DNA from: Intestinibaculum porci
Lineage (GTDB): Bacteria; Bacillota_I; Bacilli_A; Erysipelotrichales; Coprobacillaceae
Length of the DNA: 64,000 nt
Reading direction: 5' to 3'
NCBI RefSeq assembly: GCF_003925875.1
Contig: NZ_AP019309.1
Location: 1,798,001-1,862,000 of the forward strand
This document shows positions 54,090-63,649 of this stretch, one piece after another (positions within the stretch are counted from its first letter, which is position 1; every line of letters starts with the position of its first letter). The notes beneath the pieces were generated by a model that saw only the letters and a program-made list of their open reading frames with translations, did not search any database and had not been told where the DNA came from. A program made the position numbers and the translations under genes.

Positions 54090-55988
54090 ATGAAAGATGG
54101 ATTTGTAAAGGCTGCCTGCGCCAGTATTCACGTAACCTTAGGAAACGTCAAAGAAAACGCTAAGCAGATCCTTTCTTATATCGACCAAGCGCACAAAGAG
54201 GATGTCCAGGTCTTAGTCTTTAGTGAACTGAGCTTATCGGGCTATTCGATTGAAGATCTCTTCTTTGCCAAGCGCGTCTTAAACGAATGTGAAACCCAGG
54301 TGGAACAAATCGCCAAAGCGACCAAAGATCATGATATGTTGATCGTCTTAGGCTTGCCATTTGCTTATCACAATGATTTATACAACGTTGCTTTAGTGAT
54401 GCAGCGCGGCACCATTTTAGGGATGGTGCCAAAAATCAATATCCCGAATTATCATGAATTTTATGAAGGCCGTCATTTCGCATCCGGCCAAGGGATGGAT
54501 GAAACCGTCACTTATGCTAAGCAGACCTTCCCTTTTGCGGATGATCTGATCTTCCAGGATGAAGCCCATCCATGGATTCGCATCGGCTGTGAAATCTGTG
54601 AAGATGTCTGGGTTCCTAATACCCCAAGCATTTCCTTATGTGAAATGGGAGCCACCCTCATCGTTAACCCTTCGGCATCAAACCATTTAACATCTAAAGC
54701 CGATTATCGCCGCGCCTTGATCGCTTCTACAAGTGCCCGTTTAATCTGCGGTTATGTGTACTGTAATGCCGGCAGCGGGGAATCATCAACTGATGTTGTC
54801 TTCTCTGGTCATTCGATGATTTATGAAAATGGTGTCAAATTAAAGGAATCAGACTTATTTGATGAACATCTGATCACTGCCATTTTAGATTTATCAAAGA
54901 TGGAAAGTGAACGCTTAGAAATGACCACTTATCCTAATGACTCTTATGCGCATTACATCCCTTTCCGCTTTGATGAACACAATCTCACATTAGATCGCTA
55001 CTATGATCCCCATCCTTTCGTTCCATCAAAGATGGCCGATCGTTATGCCCGCTGTGAAGAGGTCTTCTCGATTCAGACCCATGGTCTGATGCAGCGATTA
55101 CAAGCGATTCATGCGAAAACAGTCGTTGTCGGCATCAGCGGCGGCTTGGATTCCACTTTAGCGCTCTTAGTGTGCGTCCGCGCATTTGATGCTTTAGGGA
55201 TTGATCGTAAAAATATTATTGCCATTACCATGCCCGGTTTTGGCACCACGACAAGAACGAAAAATAATGCCGACTTATTAATGGAAGAACTCCACGTCAC
55301 CCGTAAAGAAGTCAATATCACCGAAGCGGTCCGTATCCACTTCAAAGATATTGAACATGATGAACATGTTCATGATGTCACTTATGAAAACTGCCAGGCT
55401 CGTGAACGTACGCAGATCTTAATGGATGTGGCTAATCAAGCTGGTGGGATTGTCATTGGGACCGGTGACTTATCGGAAGTGGCTTTAGGCTGGTCCACTT
55501 ATAATGGTGATCATATGTCAATGTATGCGGTCAATGTCTCAGTGCCTAAAACCTTAGTGCGTTATTTAGTTGATTATGTCTCATCGACTTATGATGGCGT
55601 TTTAAAAGATACCCTGCAGGATATTTTACATACCCCGGTATCCCCTGAATTATTACCAGCGGATGATAATAAGATTACCCAGAAAACTGAAGATATCGTA
55701 GGACCTTATGAATTACATGATTTCTTCCTCTATCATCATGCCCGTTTCCACTATGAACCAGTAAAGCTTTATCGCATTGCGAAAGTCGCTTATGGCGATG
55801 AATATGATGATGCGACCATCAAGAAATGGTTACTGAAATTCTATCGCCGTTTCTTTACCCAGCAGTTTAAACGCAGCTGTATCCCTGATGGCCCAAAAGT
55901 TGGTTCAGTTGCTTTATCACCACGCGGCGACTTACGTATGCCTAGTGATGCTAATGTCGATTTATGGCTGGAAGCCTTAGAAAAATAG
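54090..55988 (+). CDS. nadE: Glutamine-dependent NAD+ synthetase
   Basis: 632 residues from ATG 54090 (GAGGTG 7 nt upstream). The N-terminal nitrilase-like glutaminase domain has the triad Glu in FSELSLSGYS, Lys in VPKINIPNYHEFYEGRHF and Cys in GCEICEDVW. The C-terminal synthetase has the ATP loop VVVGISGGLDSTLAL and GTGDLSEVALGWSTYNGDHM. It converts nicotinate adenine dinucleotide to NAD+ with glutamine. A group II intron remnant begins directly after the stop codon. Confidence 0.97.
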   Translation: MKDGFVKAACASIHVTLGNVKENAKQILSYIDQAHKEDVQVLVFSELSLSGYSIEDLFFAKRVLNECETQVEQIAKATKDHDMLIVLGLPFAYHNDLYNVALVMQRGTILGMVPKINIPNYHEFYEGRHFASGQGMDETVTYAKQTFPFADDLIFQDEAHPWIRIGCEICEDVWVPNTPSISLCEMGATLIVNPSASNHLTSKADYRRALIASTSARLICGYVYCNAGSGESSTDVVFSGHSMIYENGVKLKESDLFDEHLITAILDLSKMESERLEMTTYPNDSYAHYIPFRFDEHNLTLDRYYDPHPFVPSKMADRYARCEEVFSIQTHGLMQRLQAIHAKTVVVGISGGLDSTLALLVCVRAFDALGIDRKNIIAITMPGFGTTTRTKNNADLLMEELHVTRKEVNITEAVRIHFKDIEHDEHVHDVTYENCQARERTQILMDVANQAGGIVIGTGDLSEVALGWSTYNGDHMSMYAVNVSVPKTLVRYLVDYVSSTYDGVLKDTLQDILHTPVSPELLPADDNKITQKTEDIVGPYELHDFFLYHHARFHYEPVKLYRIAKVAYGDEYDDATIKKWLLKFYRRFFTQQFKRSCIPDGPKVGSVALSPRGDLRMPSDANVDLWLEALEK

Positions 55989-56017
55989 GATAGAGGGAAA
56001 TTAATCCCCCTTCCATT

Positions 56018-56048
56018 GCACCATACGTACGGATCTCGTATATGGCGC
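56018..56048 (-). other. Group II intron domain V-like hairpin
   Basis: On the minus strand GCGCCATA (56041-56048) pairs with TATGGTGC (56018-56025; one G-U), then TACG pairs with CGTA around a 5-base loop, with a 2-base CG bulge on the 3' side. Length 31, a CGC triad at the base and a 2-nt bulge are domain V hallmarks. It lies 4 bp after the maturase stop codon. Confidence 0.7.
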
Positions 56049-56052
56049 TACA

Positions 56053-56515
56053 TTACATTATGCACAATTTATCTAGATAGTAACTAAGGGGATTGACAAA
56101 ACCTGGGCAGTCTCCTTTATCTTTCTCAAGAAATTTAGGACTTAAAATAAAATGAACAACATTACCGGTTGCTTTACGGTACCATCCCAGACGCGAATGA
56201 ACTACTTTAAAGATATCTTCGAATGAAAAATGACAATGCATAATCTTATTCAAATATGTAAGATGTCTAAAGATCGTTTTGGATCTTTTCCACATTTTTA
56301 AAATGATAACCCTGCTCTTGTGACGTAACCACATGCGAAGCTCAGTAAGAAAGCTTTTCATCATACCAATACGGAAGTAATGAATCCATCCTCTCAGTAT
56401 TTGATTGACTTTCGTAATTGTATCTGCAAGCGTGCAGGCTACAGCCCTTTTTCTCAAAAAGAACCACTTTAAGCTTGTCATAAAGTCTCTTCTTTCTATC
56501 ATCAGCAGGTTTACA
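56053..56515 (-). pseudogene. Group II intron maturase, C-terminal fragment, frameshifted
   Basis: Two frames join to give ...CKPADDRKKRLYDKLKVVLFEK and then KRAVACTLADTITKVNQILRGWIHYFRIG...WLRHKSRVIILKMWKR, the maturase (GIIM) and DNA-binding end of intron-encoded reverse transcriptases. The reverse transcriptase domain is lost, and a frameshift lies near 56450. Not functional. Confidence 0.8.
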
Positions 56516-56655
56516 TCTCCATTGTTCTTTATGCGTATATAGATGAAGGCCAGGTTTCTTATTCAAAGCTTGAAAGACTTTGCAAGGGAACTATTCCTTA
56601 TATTTTGATTGCAAATGGAGAAACACCATCAGCTAACACCAGAGACAAATTGTCA
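56512..56655 (+). pseudogene. IS1182-type transposase, N-terminal fragment
   Basis: The plus frame reads VLYAYIDEGQVSYSKLERLC, then a segment ending ANGETPSANT, matching the DUF772 N-terminal domain of IS1182 transposases (LLYAY..G..S.RK.E..C). The reading stops where the GC-rich mobile block begins. The continuation is found at about 59383-60505, with the order and strand expected if the block was inserted into the gene. Confidence 0.65.
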
Positions 56656-56675
56656 AGGACTTTTTAATCAAATTC

Positions 56676-56716
56676 ACAAAAAAGGTGTCAGAAGCACTGT
56701 ATGGCTCCTGACACCT
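56676..56716 (-). terminator. Terminator at the left edge of the mobile block
   Basis: A 13-bp repeat with one mismatch (56683-56695 with 56704-56716), followed by TTTTTTG on the minus strand. Confidence 0.83.
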
Positions 56717-56926
56717 CGTTTGATAGATGACATTTTTCCGTTCAGCAGGTCTTTGCGGAGATACGCATAGTCTGGCGTCTGGTTGATATATGGCTTCCAG
56801 CGCCGCTTGATTTCGGCCAATTCCAGCGGATCGGCTGCTTCCAGTGCATGATCGTTGCCTGATGGAATCATCATCAAAATAGTTTTCTTTGAGTTTCAGG
56901 TAATAATATTTTCGATTGTCTGACAT
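56717..56926 (-). pseudogene. Replication-organizer-like remnant
   Basis: The start MSDNRKYYYLKLKENYFDDD resembles the N-terminus of phage/plasmid replisome organizer proteins. After about 20 codons the frame changes to one reading LELAEIKRRWKPYINQTPDY, which I cannot assign. It looks like a deletion with frameshift. Confidence 0.5.
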
Positions 56927-57039
56927 AGGGTTCCTCCTTGGGGTTCTCTTGGGACTTTGTACGCATTTTAAGACTATTTTAGGGGGCAGAGGATAAATCT
57001 ATCAGACTGTCTTTGACACCCCCCGAAAAAAGCCTTGAT

Positions 57040-57435
57040 TTACAAGGGGTTTTCAGCCCCTAAAGCGTGACATTTCTCCCGTTGTTTCCGCTTGCGCTTT
57101 GCGGCGTTGATCCGCTTCATGCGTGCGGCACATTCCGGGCAGTATTTGGCCCTGTTAGAACCGGGGGTAAACAGCGCCCCCGCATACGGCGCAGTTCTTC
57201 GCATTCAGCCGGCGAACAGCGCCGTTTCCAGTTCTTTATCCTGCGGTAATACCGCCGCCCGAAACCACCTGCACAACAGGGAGTAGGAAATAGACTGGAC
57301 ACAGACATATTCCTCCCCATCGTCCAGAGCGATACAGTTTCCGTCGATGTAGTTACAGCACTCATGCACCAGTTTCCGCGCTCTGCGGTACTGGCGGTAA
57401 TCCATGACAGGGATAGGTTCAGCCTTGTTCTTCAT
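57040..57435 (-). pseudogene. Cysteine-rich VLP-type protein, frameshifted
   Basis: Frame 1 (57435 to about 57215) reads MKNKAEPIPVMDYRQYRRAR ... YVCVQSISYSLLCRWF, the Cys-rich VLP domain common in Clostridia conjugative elements. A zinc-knuckle tail continues in two other frames (NAKNCAVCGGAVYP, then NRAKYCPECAARMKRINAAK). Two single-base shifts, near 57215 and 57165, break the gene. Confidence 0.7.
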
Positions 57436-57561
57436 AAATGATTTCTTTCATAAAGCAGGTAACCTCTTTGAATGAATATATTGTTAAATATTCGTGCAAA
57501 GTATTGTTTTCTTCGTGCAAATGGCATATATTATAATTGCCAGCAGAAAGGGGTTGATCGT

Positions 57562-57840
57562 ATGGCTAGAAATACCACAAACATCAGTATCCGCATGGAC
57601 GCAGATTTGAAAGCGCAGGCGGACGCACTGTTTACTGAGCTTGGCATGAACCTGACTACGGCGTTTAACATCTTTGTGCGCCAGTCGCTTCGTGAAGGTG
57701 GCATTCCCTTTGAGATAAGGCTGGAACAGCCGAACAAAGAAACGGTTGCTGCCATGCTGGAAGCGGAAAAGATTGCAAAAGACCCGTCTGTAAAGGGCTA
57801 CAATGACCTTGACGAGTTGTTTGCTGACCTGAAAAGATGA
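57562..57840 (+). CDS. RelB/DinJ-family antitoxin
   Basis: 92 residues from ATG 57562 (AAAGGGG upstream); a longer frame to 57472 has no support. The ribbon-helix-helix N-terminus is TTNISIRMDADLKAQADALF, followed by LGMNLTTAFNIFVRQSL. It overlaps the toxin start by 4 bp (ATGA). RelB/DinJ proteins bind their own promoter and neutralise the toxin. Both genes are intact in an otherwise decayed element. Confidence 0.93.
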   Translation: MARNTTNISIRMDADLKAQADALFTELGMNLTTAFNIFVRQSLREGGIPFEIRLEQPNKETVAAMLEAEKIAKDPSVKGYNDLDELFADLKR

Positions 57841-58127
57841 AAGAAACCAAATATACCGTTAAGTACACGACCAGTTTCAAAAAAGACTACAAACGAGCCA
57901 TAAAGCGTGGCTTGAAGATTGAGCTGCTGGAGCAGGTCGTAGCATTGCTGGCAATGGGCGAACCGCTGCCGGATAAGAACCGCGACCATGACCTGTCCGG
58001 CGATTGGGCCGGCCATCGGGAATGTCATATTCTCCCGGACTGGCTGCTTGTCTATCGCATAGAGGATGATGTTCTGGTGCTGACGCTGGCCCGCACCGGC
58101 ACACACAGCGACTTGTTCGGCAAATAA
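57837..58127 (+). CDS. YafQ/RelE-family toxin (mRNA interferase)
   Basis: 96 residues. TTSFKKDYKRAIKRGL, LPDKNRDHDLSGDWAGHRECHI, PDWLLVYRI and LARTGTHSDLF match YafQ, including the catalytic His residues and the C-terminal TGTHSDLF. Such toxins cut mRNA on the ribosome. It is coupled to the antitoxin and followed by a terminator at 58136-58168. Confidence 0.93.
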   Translation: MKETKYTVKYTTSFKKDYKRAIKRGLKIELLEQVVALLAMGEPLPDKNRDHDLSGDWAGHRECHILPDWLLVYRIEDDVLVLTLARTGTHSDLFGK

Positions 58128-58135
58128 ACAGTCTG

Positions 58136-58168
58136 CCGCCGTATGGGGAAACCTGTACGGCGGTTTTT
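58136..58168 (+). terminator. Terminator of the toxin-antitoxin operon
   Basis: CCGCCGTA (58136-58143) pairs with TACGGCGG (58156-58163), followed by TTTTT. Confidence 0.9.
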
Positions 58169-58234
58169 CTGTATGCAAAGGTATGTCGTGAAACGCGACG
58201 CACTTGACAGAGGTACGGCAAAACGCGGTAGCCT

Positions 58235-58469
58235 TTATCGCTCCGGCCCATGGTCGTGAGACTTATCCCGTTCCTGTCGGGACAGCTGCTTTGCGGTTTT
58301 GCGGAGCCGTTCCACTGATTTCAAATCCTCCCTCATGGATTTCATGGCAAGCGTGTCCGTCTGCTTTCCGGCGGTTAGCTGGTCGATCTCCCGCTGCCAT
58401 GCCTTCGGGGTGATCCCCTCGCCGCTGTCTTTCAATTCTTTCAGATACCGGGCTGCTGCGTCATACAGG

Positions 58470-58490
<21 letters not shown>
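58235..58490 (-). pseudogene. Relaxase C-terminal fragment
   Basis: ILYDAAARYLKELKDSGEG, then PKAWQREIDQLTAGKQTD and LKSVERLRKTAKQL match the C-terminal helical part of relaxases of small clostridial mobilizable elements. The nuclease domain is missing and the fragment is joined to the recombinase remnant. Confidence 0.6.
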
Positions 58491-59374
<884 letters not shown>

Positions 59375-59382
59375 CATATATA

Positions 59383-60505
59383 TCCTTTTGCGTCTTTGTA
59401 AACAATTACCTTGTTGATAATATTGATAATATTTTCTTTGATATTGTCTCACGTTTAATTGAAATCATGTGTATCTGCACAGCCACTATGTTCATTGATG
59501 GTACTAAATTTGAATCTGTAGCCAACAAATACACGTTCGTCTGGAAAAAATGTATCCTCACCAATCAAAACAAGCTATTCAAGAAAATCACTTCAAGCAT
59601 TAATGAAATGCGGGATCAAATTGGTTTGCTTTATGACACCAAAGAGTCATATACCGCCCATGAAATTGGCAATATTGCCGAACACCTTATGGAGCAGATG
59701 AGAAAAAATAATATTGAGTTTGTCTATGGCCGAGGCCACAAGAAATCTGCTCTTCAAAAATGCTACGATACCTTTCTCAACTATTTCTGTAGACTTGATA
59801 AATATGAATACTGGCTTGCAGTCATTGGTGATTTTAGAAACAGTTGTTCAAAAACCGACCATGACGCCACTATGTGTGCTTTAAAAATGGACTATTACTG
59901 TAACACTGGTCTTTCCCGCCCGGCATATAATGCTCAGGTTGCCGTGGCTGACGGTATTATTGTTAATGCCTGCCTTTATCAAACACCAGGGGATACAAAA
60001 ACGTTTATCCCATTCATGGAGAGATACCATGAATATACTGGTGAATATCCACTCAACCCGGTAGCTGATGCCGCCTATGGCTCGTTAGAAAACTATATGT
60101 ACTGTCTTTCAAAAGGAATGAACCCCACTATGAAGTATGGAATGTATGCCAAAAAGAATACGCCGTCCTTTAAAAAGAAAGAATATAATCCAATGAACTG
60201 GGAAACGAACAGTGAAGGGATTTAAGGTATGCCCTAACGGTCATGTATTTGATGTGTTTGAAAGAGATTCATATGATCATGACAGTCTGAACATCAGACA
60301 GGTATATACAAGCAAAGAAAAGTGCAAAGACTGTCCATTCCGCCAAAAATGCCTTAGCACTAAGAAAAAGCCTAATCCTGAAACGAATGCCTATAAAGCG
60401 GTAAGTAGAAATGTCATCAAGGAACAAATGGAAGAAGTTGTGGATTCAATGCTGAGATCAAAATTTGGAGAAGAATTGAAAAAGCACAGTATGAGTTCCT
60501 CATGA
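59383..60505 (+). pseudogene. IS1182-type transposase, main part, frameshifted
   Basis: From FVNNYLVDNIDNIFFDIVSR the frame runs through FIDGTKFESVANKYTFVWKK (DDE region), SKTDHDATMCALK, YNAQVAVADGIIV and NPVADAAYGSLENY. An extra G in the run near 60217 (GAAGGGATT) shifts the frame; the continuation from 60212 reads FKVCPNGHVFDVFERDSYD and the Cys cluster CKDCPFRQKCLS. The N-terminus is displaced to 56512-56655. Confidence 0.85.
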
Positions 60506-60817
60506 TCTGTACAAGCCATAATTTTAGAAAGTACTATAAATTCTGGCTAGAAGAACGGTAAAACTTGGTGAATTAGTATAATTAAATATACTTTAAGTAT
60601 ATGTCAAAAAATAAGGGACTTTTTGCACTTTTTTAGAAGCAACAAGCTTTCTATAAAAATATATTAGATACATATAATAAGTGTACTAAAGTTAGCATTA
60701 TAAAACTATATTCTACATATTAGAATATAGTTTAAGAGGATATAAAAAAGATCCCAGTGTTTGAGATCTCTTTTAGGCCTAGCCGAAATTCAAATTATTT
60801 CGTGATGGCCCCTTTTT
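60506..60817. other. Intergenic region, decayed IS end
   Basis: AT-rich, no ORF. It holds the end of the decayed IS1182 copy, and near 60748-60771 a hairpin (AGATC...GATCT, T-rich on the minus side) that is a possible terminator for the ABC permease gene. I see nothing else. Confidence 0.5.
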
Positions 60818-62332
60818 CTATTTCCATAATGTTTTGATTTTCTTATATTTCTGATGATCTTTCTTTAAGACGGCGATGGTATGACGATAATCTTTGGTGA
60901 TACTCAAGTAATATGTCTCATGATTAGACACAAGCACTTCAAAGTAGTCCCCATCATCCCGATTCACTAAAGCTTCATAAGAAAGATGCGCGAGATCTTT
61001 GTTGTAGGCTTGAAGGATTGCAAGAGAATCCTGACTATCATAATTCACTCGCCCAGCACGAGTCGTGATGACAACCATCGCTGACTGCTTAGCCAACGCT
61101 TTGGTATTTAGCTGATGCCGCTGATGCATTTCCTTTGAGCCCAAAACGGCTTTGTAATCACGATCATCATCATGAACACGCGTATTCCAGTTATAGCTGC
61201 GTTTGATTGTTTTACCGTTTTTAAGATGATAGGTATAATCTAAAGTATTATCCCCTTCACCGATGCGATGGGTTATCGCGTTTTTTTGCATAGCTAGAAT
61301 ATGTTTGATATTGTCTTTCTTCTTAAATGTCACTTTGGAGACAAATAAAGGTGAAGATAAGGTGACGTAATCAACATCTTCTAATGCTGGGACTTTCCTT
61401 GAAATGCCAAAGGTATCATAAAACGTCACACTAGATAACAAAACATAGATCAGCCCATAACAGAGAAAGCTTTTGAGTGTTTGCTTATTAAAGATATGAA
61501 TGCTCGAAGAGGCAATCATCCGCATAATAAGGAAGATGATCACCCCAGCAGTGAGTGAATCAACCATATAAAGGGTAACTGGCAGGCCTTGAGAAGATGT
61601 CTCACGAAAACTTAAGGACATAACGACGAAATAATATGTCATTAAAAATGACGTGAAATAAACTAAAAATATTTTTAAATGCGGGAAGACGATGGCTTCT
61701 TCACTATGTTCACGTTTGGCTTTCACAAAGGCTAAAAGGGCTAAGGCAAAGCTTATGATGACCATGAAACAATCCGTCATATAGGCATAGGATGGGATCT
61801 CTGAGGGATCCACTAAGTAGAAGATCACGCCATAATATAACGATGCCGCATCAAAGCTTAAGCCATAGTATGCCACTTTTAACATTATGGCCACCATATT
61901 GGTAAGTAAAAATGGCAGTAAAATAAGTAATAAAGTAACGAGTAAATGGACAATGTTATTACCGGTAATCACCCCTGCTAACGTCGCTAACACGTAACAT
62001 TCTAAGGCGGTCATCAGTAAATGGGGACTTAAATGACCAAGGATACAGATCACAGGTGGCAAAAGTGCAAAAAGCAATCCAACCAGATAAGTCTGTAAAA
62101 AATAACTGACTCTAGAAACCGGCAATGATGATAATAAGGTCAAACGATCACGTGCATGAAGATCATTTTGCATAAATAATGATGTCACCACTGCATTCAA
62201 ACCAACCCACAGTGCCGCTAACATATAAACAGCGGAAAAGTTTTGAAAAAGAAAGAGGAATAAGAGCGTTAAGATATTCATGATCAAAGCGATCATGCCA
62301 TAACGTTTGATATAATATTTAGCGATAGCCAT
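60818..62332 (-). CDS. ABC transporter permease (YtrA-type operon)
   Basis: 504 residues from ATG 62332, with GGAGGTG 7 nt upstream; it overlaps the ATPase gene by 14 bp. Six membrane segments in the first 230 residues and one or two more near 260-310 are followed by a C-terminal extracytoplasmic domain of about 180 residues (from YDTFGISRKVPALEDVDYV). Substrate unknown. The partner ATPase and a GntR regulator are directly upstream. Confidence 0.85.
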   Translation of the reverse strand: MAIAKYYIKRYGMIALIMNILTLLFLFLFQNFSAVYMLAALWVGLNAVVTSLFMQNDLHARDRLTLLSSLPVSRVSYFLQTYLVGLLFALLPPVICILGHLSPHLLMTALECYVLATLAGVITGNNIVHLLVTLLLILLPFLLTNMVAIMLKVAYYGLSFDAASLYYGVIFYLVDPSEIPSYAYMTDCFMVIISFALALLAFVKAKREHSEEAIVFPHLKIFLVYFTSFLMTYYFVVMSLSFRETSSQGLPVTLYMVDSLTAGVIIFLIMRMIASSSIHIFNKQTLKSFLCYGLIYVLLSSVTFYDTFGISRKVPALEDVDYVTLSSPLFVSKVTFKKKDNIKHILAMQKNAITHRIGEGDNTLDYTYHLKNGKTIKRSYNWNTRVHDDDRDYKAVLGSKEMHQRHQLNTKALAKQSAMVVITTRAGRVNYDSQDSLAILQAYNKDLAHLSYEALVNRDDGDYFEVLVSNHETYYLSITKDYRHTIAVLKKDHQKYKKIKTLWK

Positions 62333-63182
62333 TATCTTCACCTCCAACGTAAGTCACAAAGAGATCTTCTAAAGTGACGGGTAAAGTTTCTAATAATAAA
62401 GGATGATGCGTCTTAAGGATCTCGAGAATTTGTTCATGATCTCCTTCCACCATCATTTGTTTGACTGAGCCAAGACCTTGCGTACTTAAAATCTTTAAAG
62501 GGGATAAATCAACCGGTTGTTCATAAGCGACCTGCACTTTTGTTAATGAAGCTTTCAGACCATCTAAACTGCCGGCTAAAACCATCTGACCCTGTTTCAT
62601 AATGCCGATCGCATCGACAAAGCCATCTAACTCTGCCAAATGATGAGAAGACATAATAATCGTTAAAGAGCGTTTGGCTACTTCATCAAAAAGCGTTTCA
62701 TAAATCTTCTTACGCATGAATGGATCAATGCCATCCATCGGTTCATCAAGTAATAAAAGATCACACTGCGTCGCTAAAGCTAAGGCAAAATAGGCCTGAC
62801 GCACCATCCCTTTTGAGTAGGTCCGCATTTTTTTTCGTTCATCTAAGCCCATCATATCTAATAAGGATGTATAAAGATTTCTAGAAAAATGGGGATAGAG
62901 ATCCTGATAAAGCGATCTTAACGACCGCAAGGTATCTTTCTGGGGCAGTTCATCGGGAATAAAACAGATCTTCTTTTTGATCGTCATGTTTTCATAAATA
63001 GGTGACCCTAAGTAAGTGACCTGAGGATCCTGATATAAGCCCGCCAAGTATTTTAAGACTGTTGTTTTCCCACTGCCGTTTTCGCCAAACAGACCATAAA
63101 TACTACCTTTTTTAACGTGCATGGAAAAATCATCTAAAATTTTTTGATCACGATATGTATTTAAGTGCTCAATGTGAATCAT
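62319..63182 (-). CDS. ABC transporter ATP-binding protein
   Basis: 287 residues from ATG 63182 (GGAGGG 7 nt upstream). Walker A GLFGENGSGKTTVL, signature YSKGMVRQAYFALAL (variant of LSGGQ, common in ABC-2 exporters), Walker B LLLLDEPMDGIDP, and the His switch SSHHLAELD. It drives the permease encoded downstream and overlaps the GntR gene by 14 bp. Confidence 0.94.
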   Translation of the reverse strand: MIHIEHLNTYRDQKILDDFSMHVKKGSIYGLFGENGSGKTTVLKYLAGLYQDPQVTYLGSPIYENMTIKKKICFIPDELPQKDTLRSLRSLYQDLYPHFSRNLYTSLLDMMGLDERKKMRTYSKGMVRQAYFALALATQCDLLLLDEPMDGIDPFMRKKIYETLFDEVAKRSLTIIMSSHHLAELDGFVDAIGIMKQGQMVLAGSLDGLKASLTKVQVAYEQPVDLSPLKILSTQGLGSVKQMMVEGDHEQILEILKTHHPLLLETLPVTLEDLFVTYVGGEDNGYR

Positions 63183-63555
63183 GAGCATCCCTCCTTTTGA
63201 TAAAATCATCCATGATTTCTAACGCCTCATCCTGACCATAACCAAGATAACGCAATTCTTTATACCCTTCATAAATCCGCGTAAGCAAAGTCTCCACCTG
63301 TTTGGGGTCTCGCGTCATTTCTCGTTTCGCCACAAAGGTCCCCTTACCGCTGATCGTATAAGTGAATCCCTGACGTTCTAATTCCTTATACGCCTTTGAA
63401 ACGGTATTAGGATTAACCATAATAGCTTTCGAAAATTCTCTGACCGAGGGCAGTTTGTCATCAGCTTTAAGAACCTGCATGATCATCAGTTTCTTCATAT
63501 AGTCAACAACCTGCTCATAGATGGAGGCTTTGCTTTGCGGGTCAAGCTGAAACAT
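63169..63555 (-). CDS. GntR-family repressor, YtrA subfamily
   Basis: 128 residues. The winged helix-turn-helix is IYEQVVDYMKKLMIMQVLKADDKLPSVREFSKAIMVNPNTVSKAYKELERQGF (about 12-64), with a short C-terminal helical tail, as in YtrA rather than FadR proteins. It heads the ABC operon and probably represses it through the palindrome at 63577-63599. YtrA-type operons often respond to wall-active antibiotics. Confidence 0.93.
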   Translation of the reverse strand: MFQLDPQSKASIYEQVVDYMKKLMIMQVLKADDKLPSVREFSKAIMVNPNTVSKAYKELERQGFTYTISGKGTFVAKREMTRDPKQVETLLTRIYEGYKELRYLGYGQDEALEIMDDFIKRRDAHDSH

Positions 63556-63576
63556 ATCATCGCCTCCTCGCCTATA

Positions 63577-63599
63577 GTGTACTACTTGTACTAGTACAC
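63577..63599 (-). promoter_or_regulatory. GntR (YtrA-type) operator overlapping the operon promoter
   Basis: GTGTACTA (63577-63584) and TAGTACAC (63592-63599), spacer 7: a perfect dyad. On the minus strand it spans the spacer between a TTGAAG -35 and a TACACT -10, so a bound repressor would block polymerase. Confidence 0.85.
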
Positions 63600-63617
63600 T
63601 TCAAGCATTATTGTACA

Positions 63618-63640
63618 AAAAATAGCAGTGCTTGCTGCTA
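63618..63640 (-). terminator. Terminator after the ABC-2 permease remnant
   Basis: AGCAG...CTGCT stem near 63624-63640, followed by ATTTTTTG on the minus strand. Confidence 0.7.
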
Positions 63641-63649
63641 CGTCTGTTT

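Larger units (their letters stand above)
55989..56515 (-). mobile_element. 3' remnant of a group II intron
   Basis: Contains, in the correct minus-strand order, the end of an intron-encoded maturase, a domain V hairpin and a possible domain VI (GGGGGATTAATTTCCCTC region, about 55993-56008) that ends next to the nadE stop codon. The 5' part of the intron is missing; IS1182-like sequence starts near 56515. Class C introns often insert just after genes at terminators, which fits this site. Confidence 0.7.
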
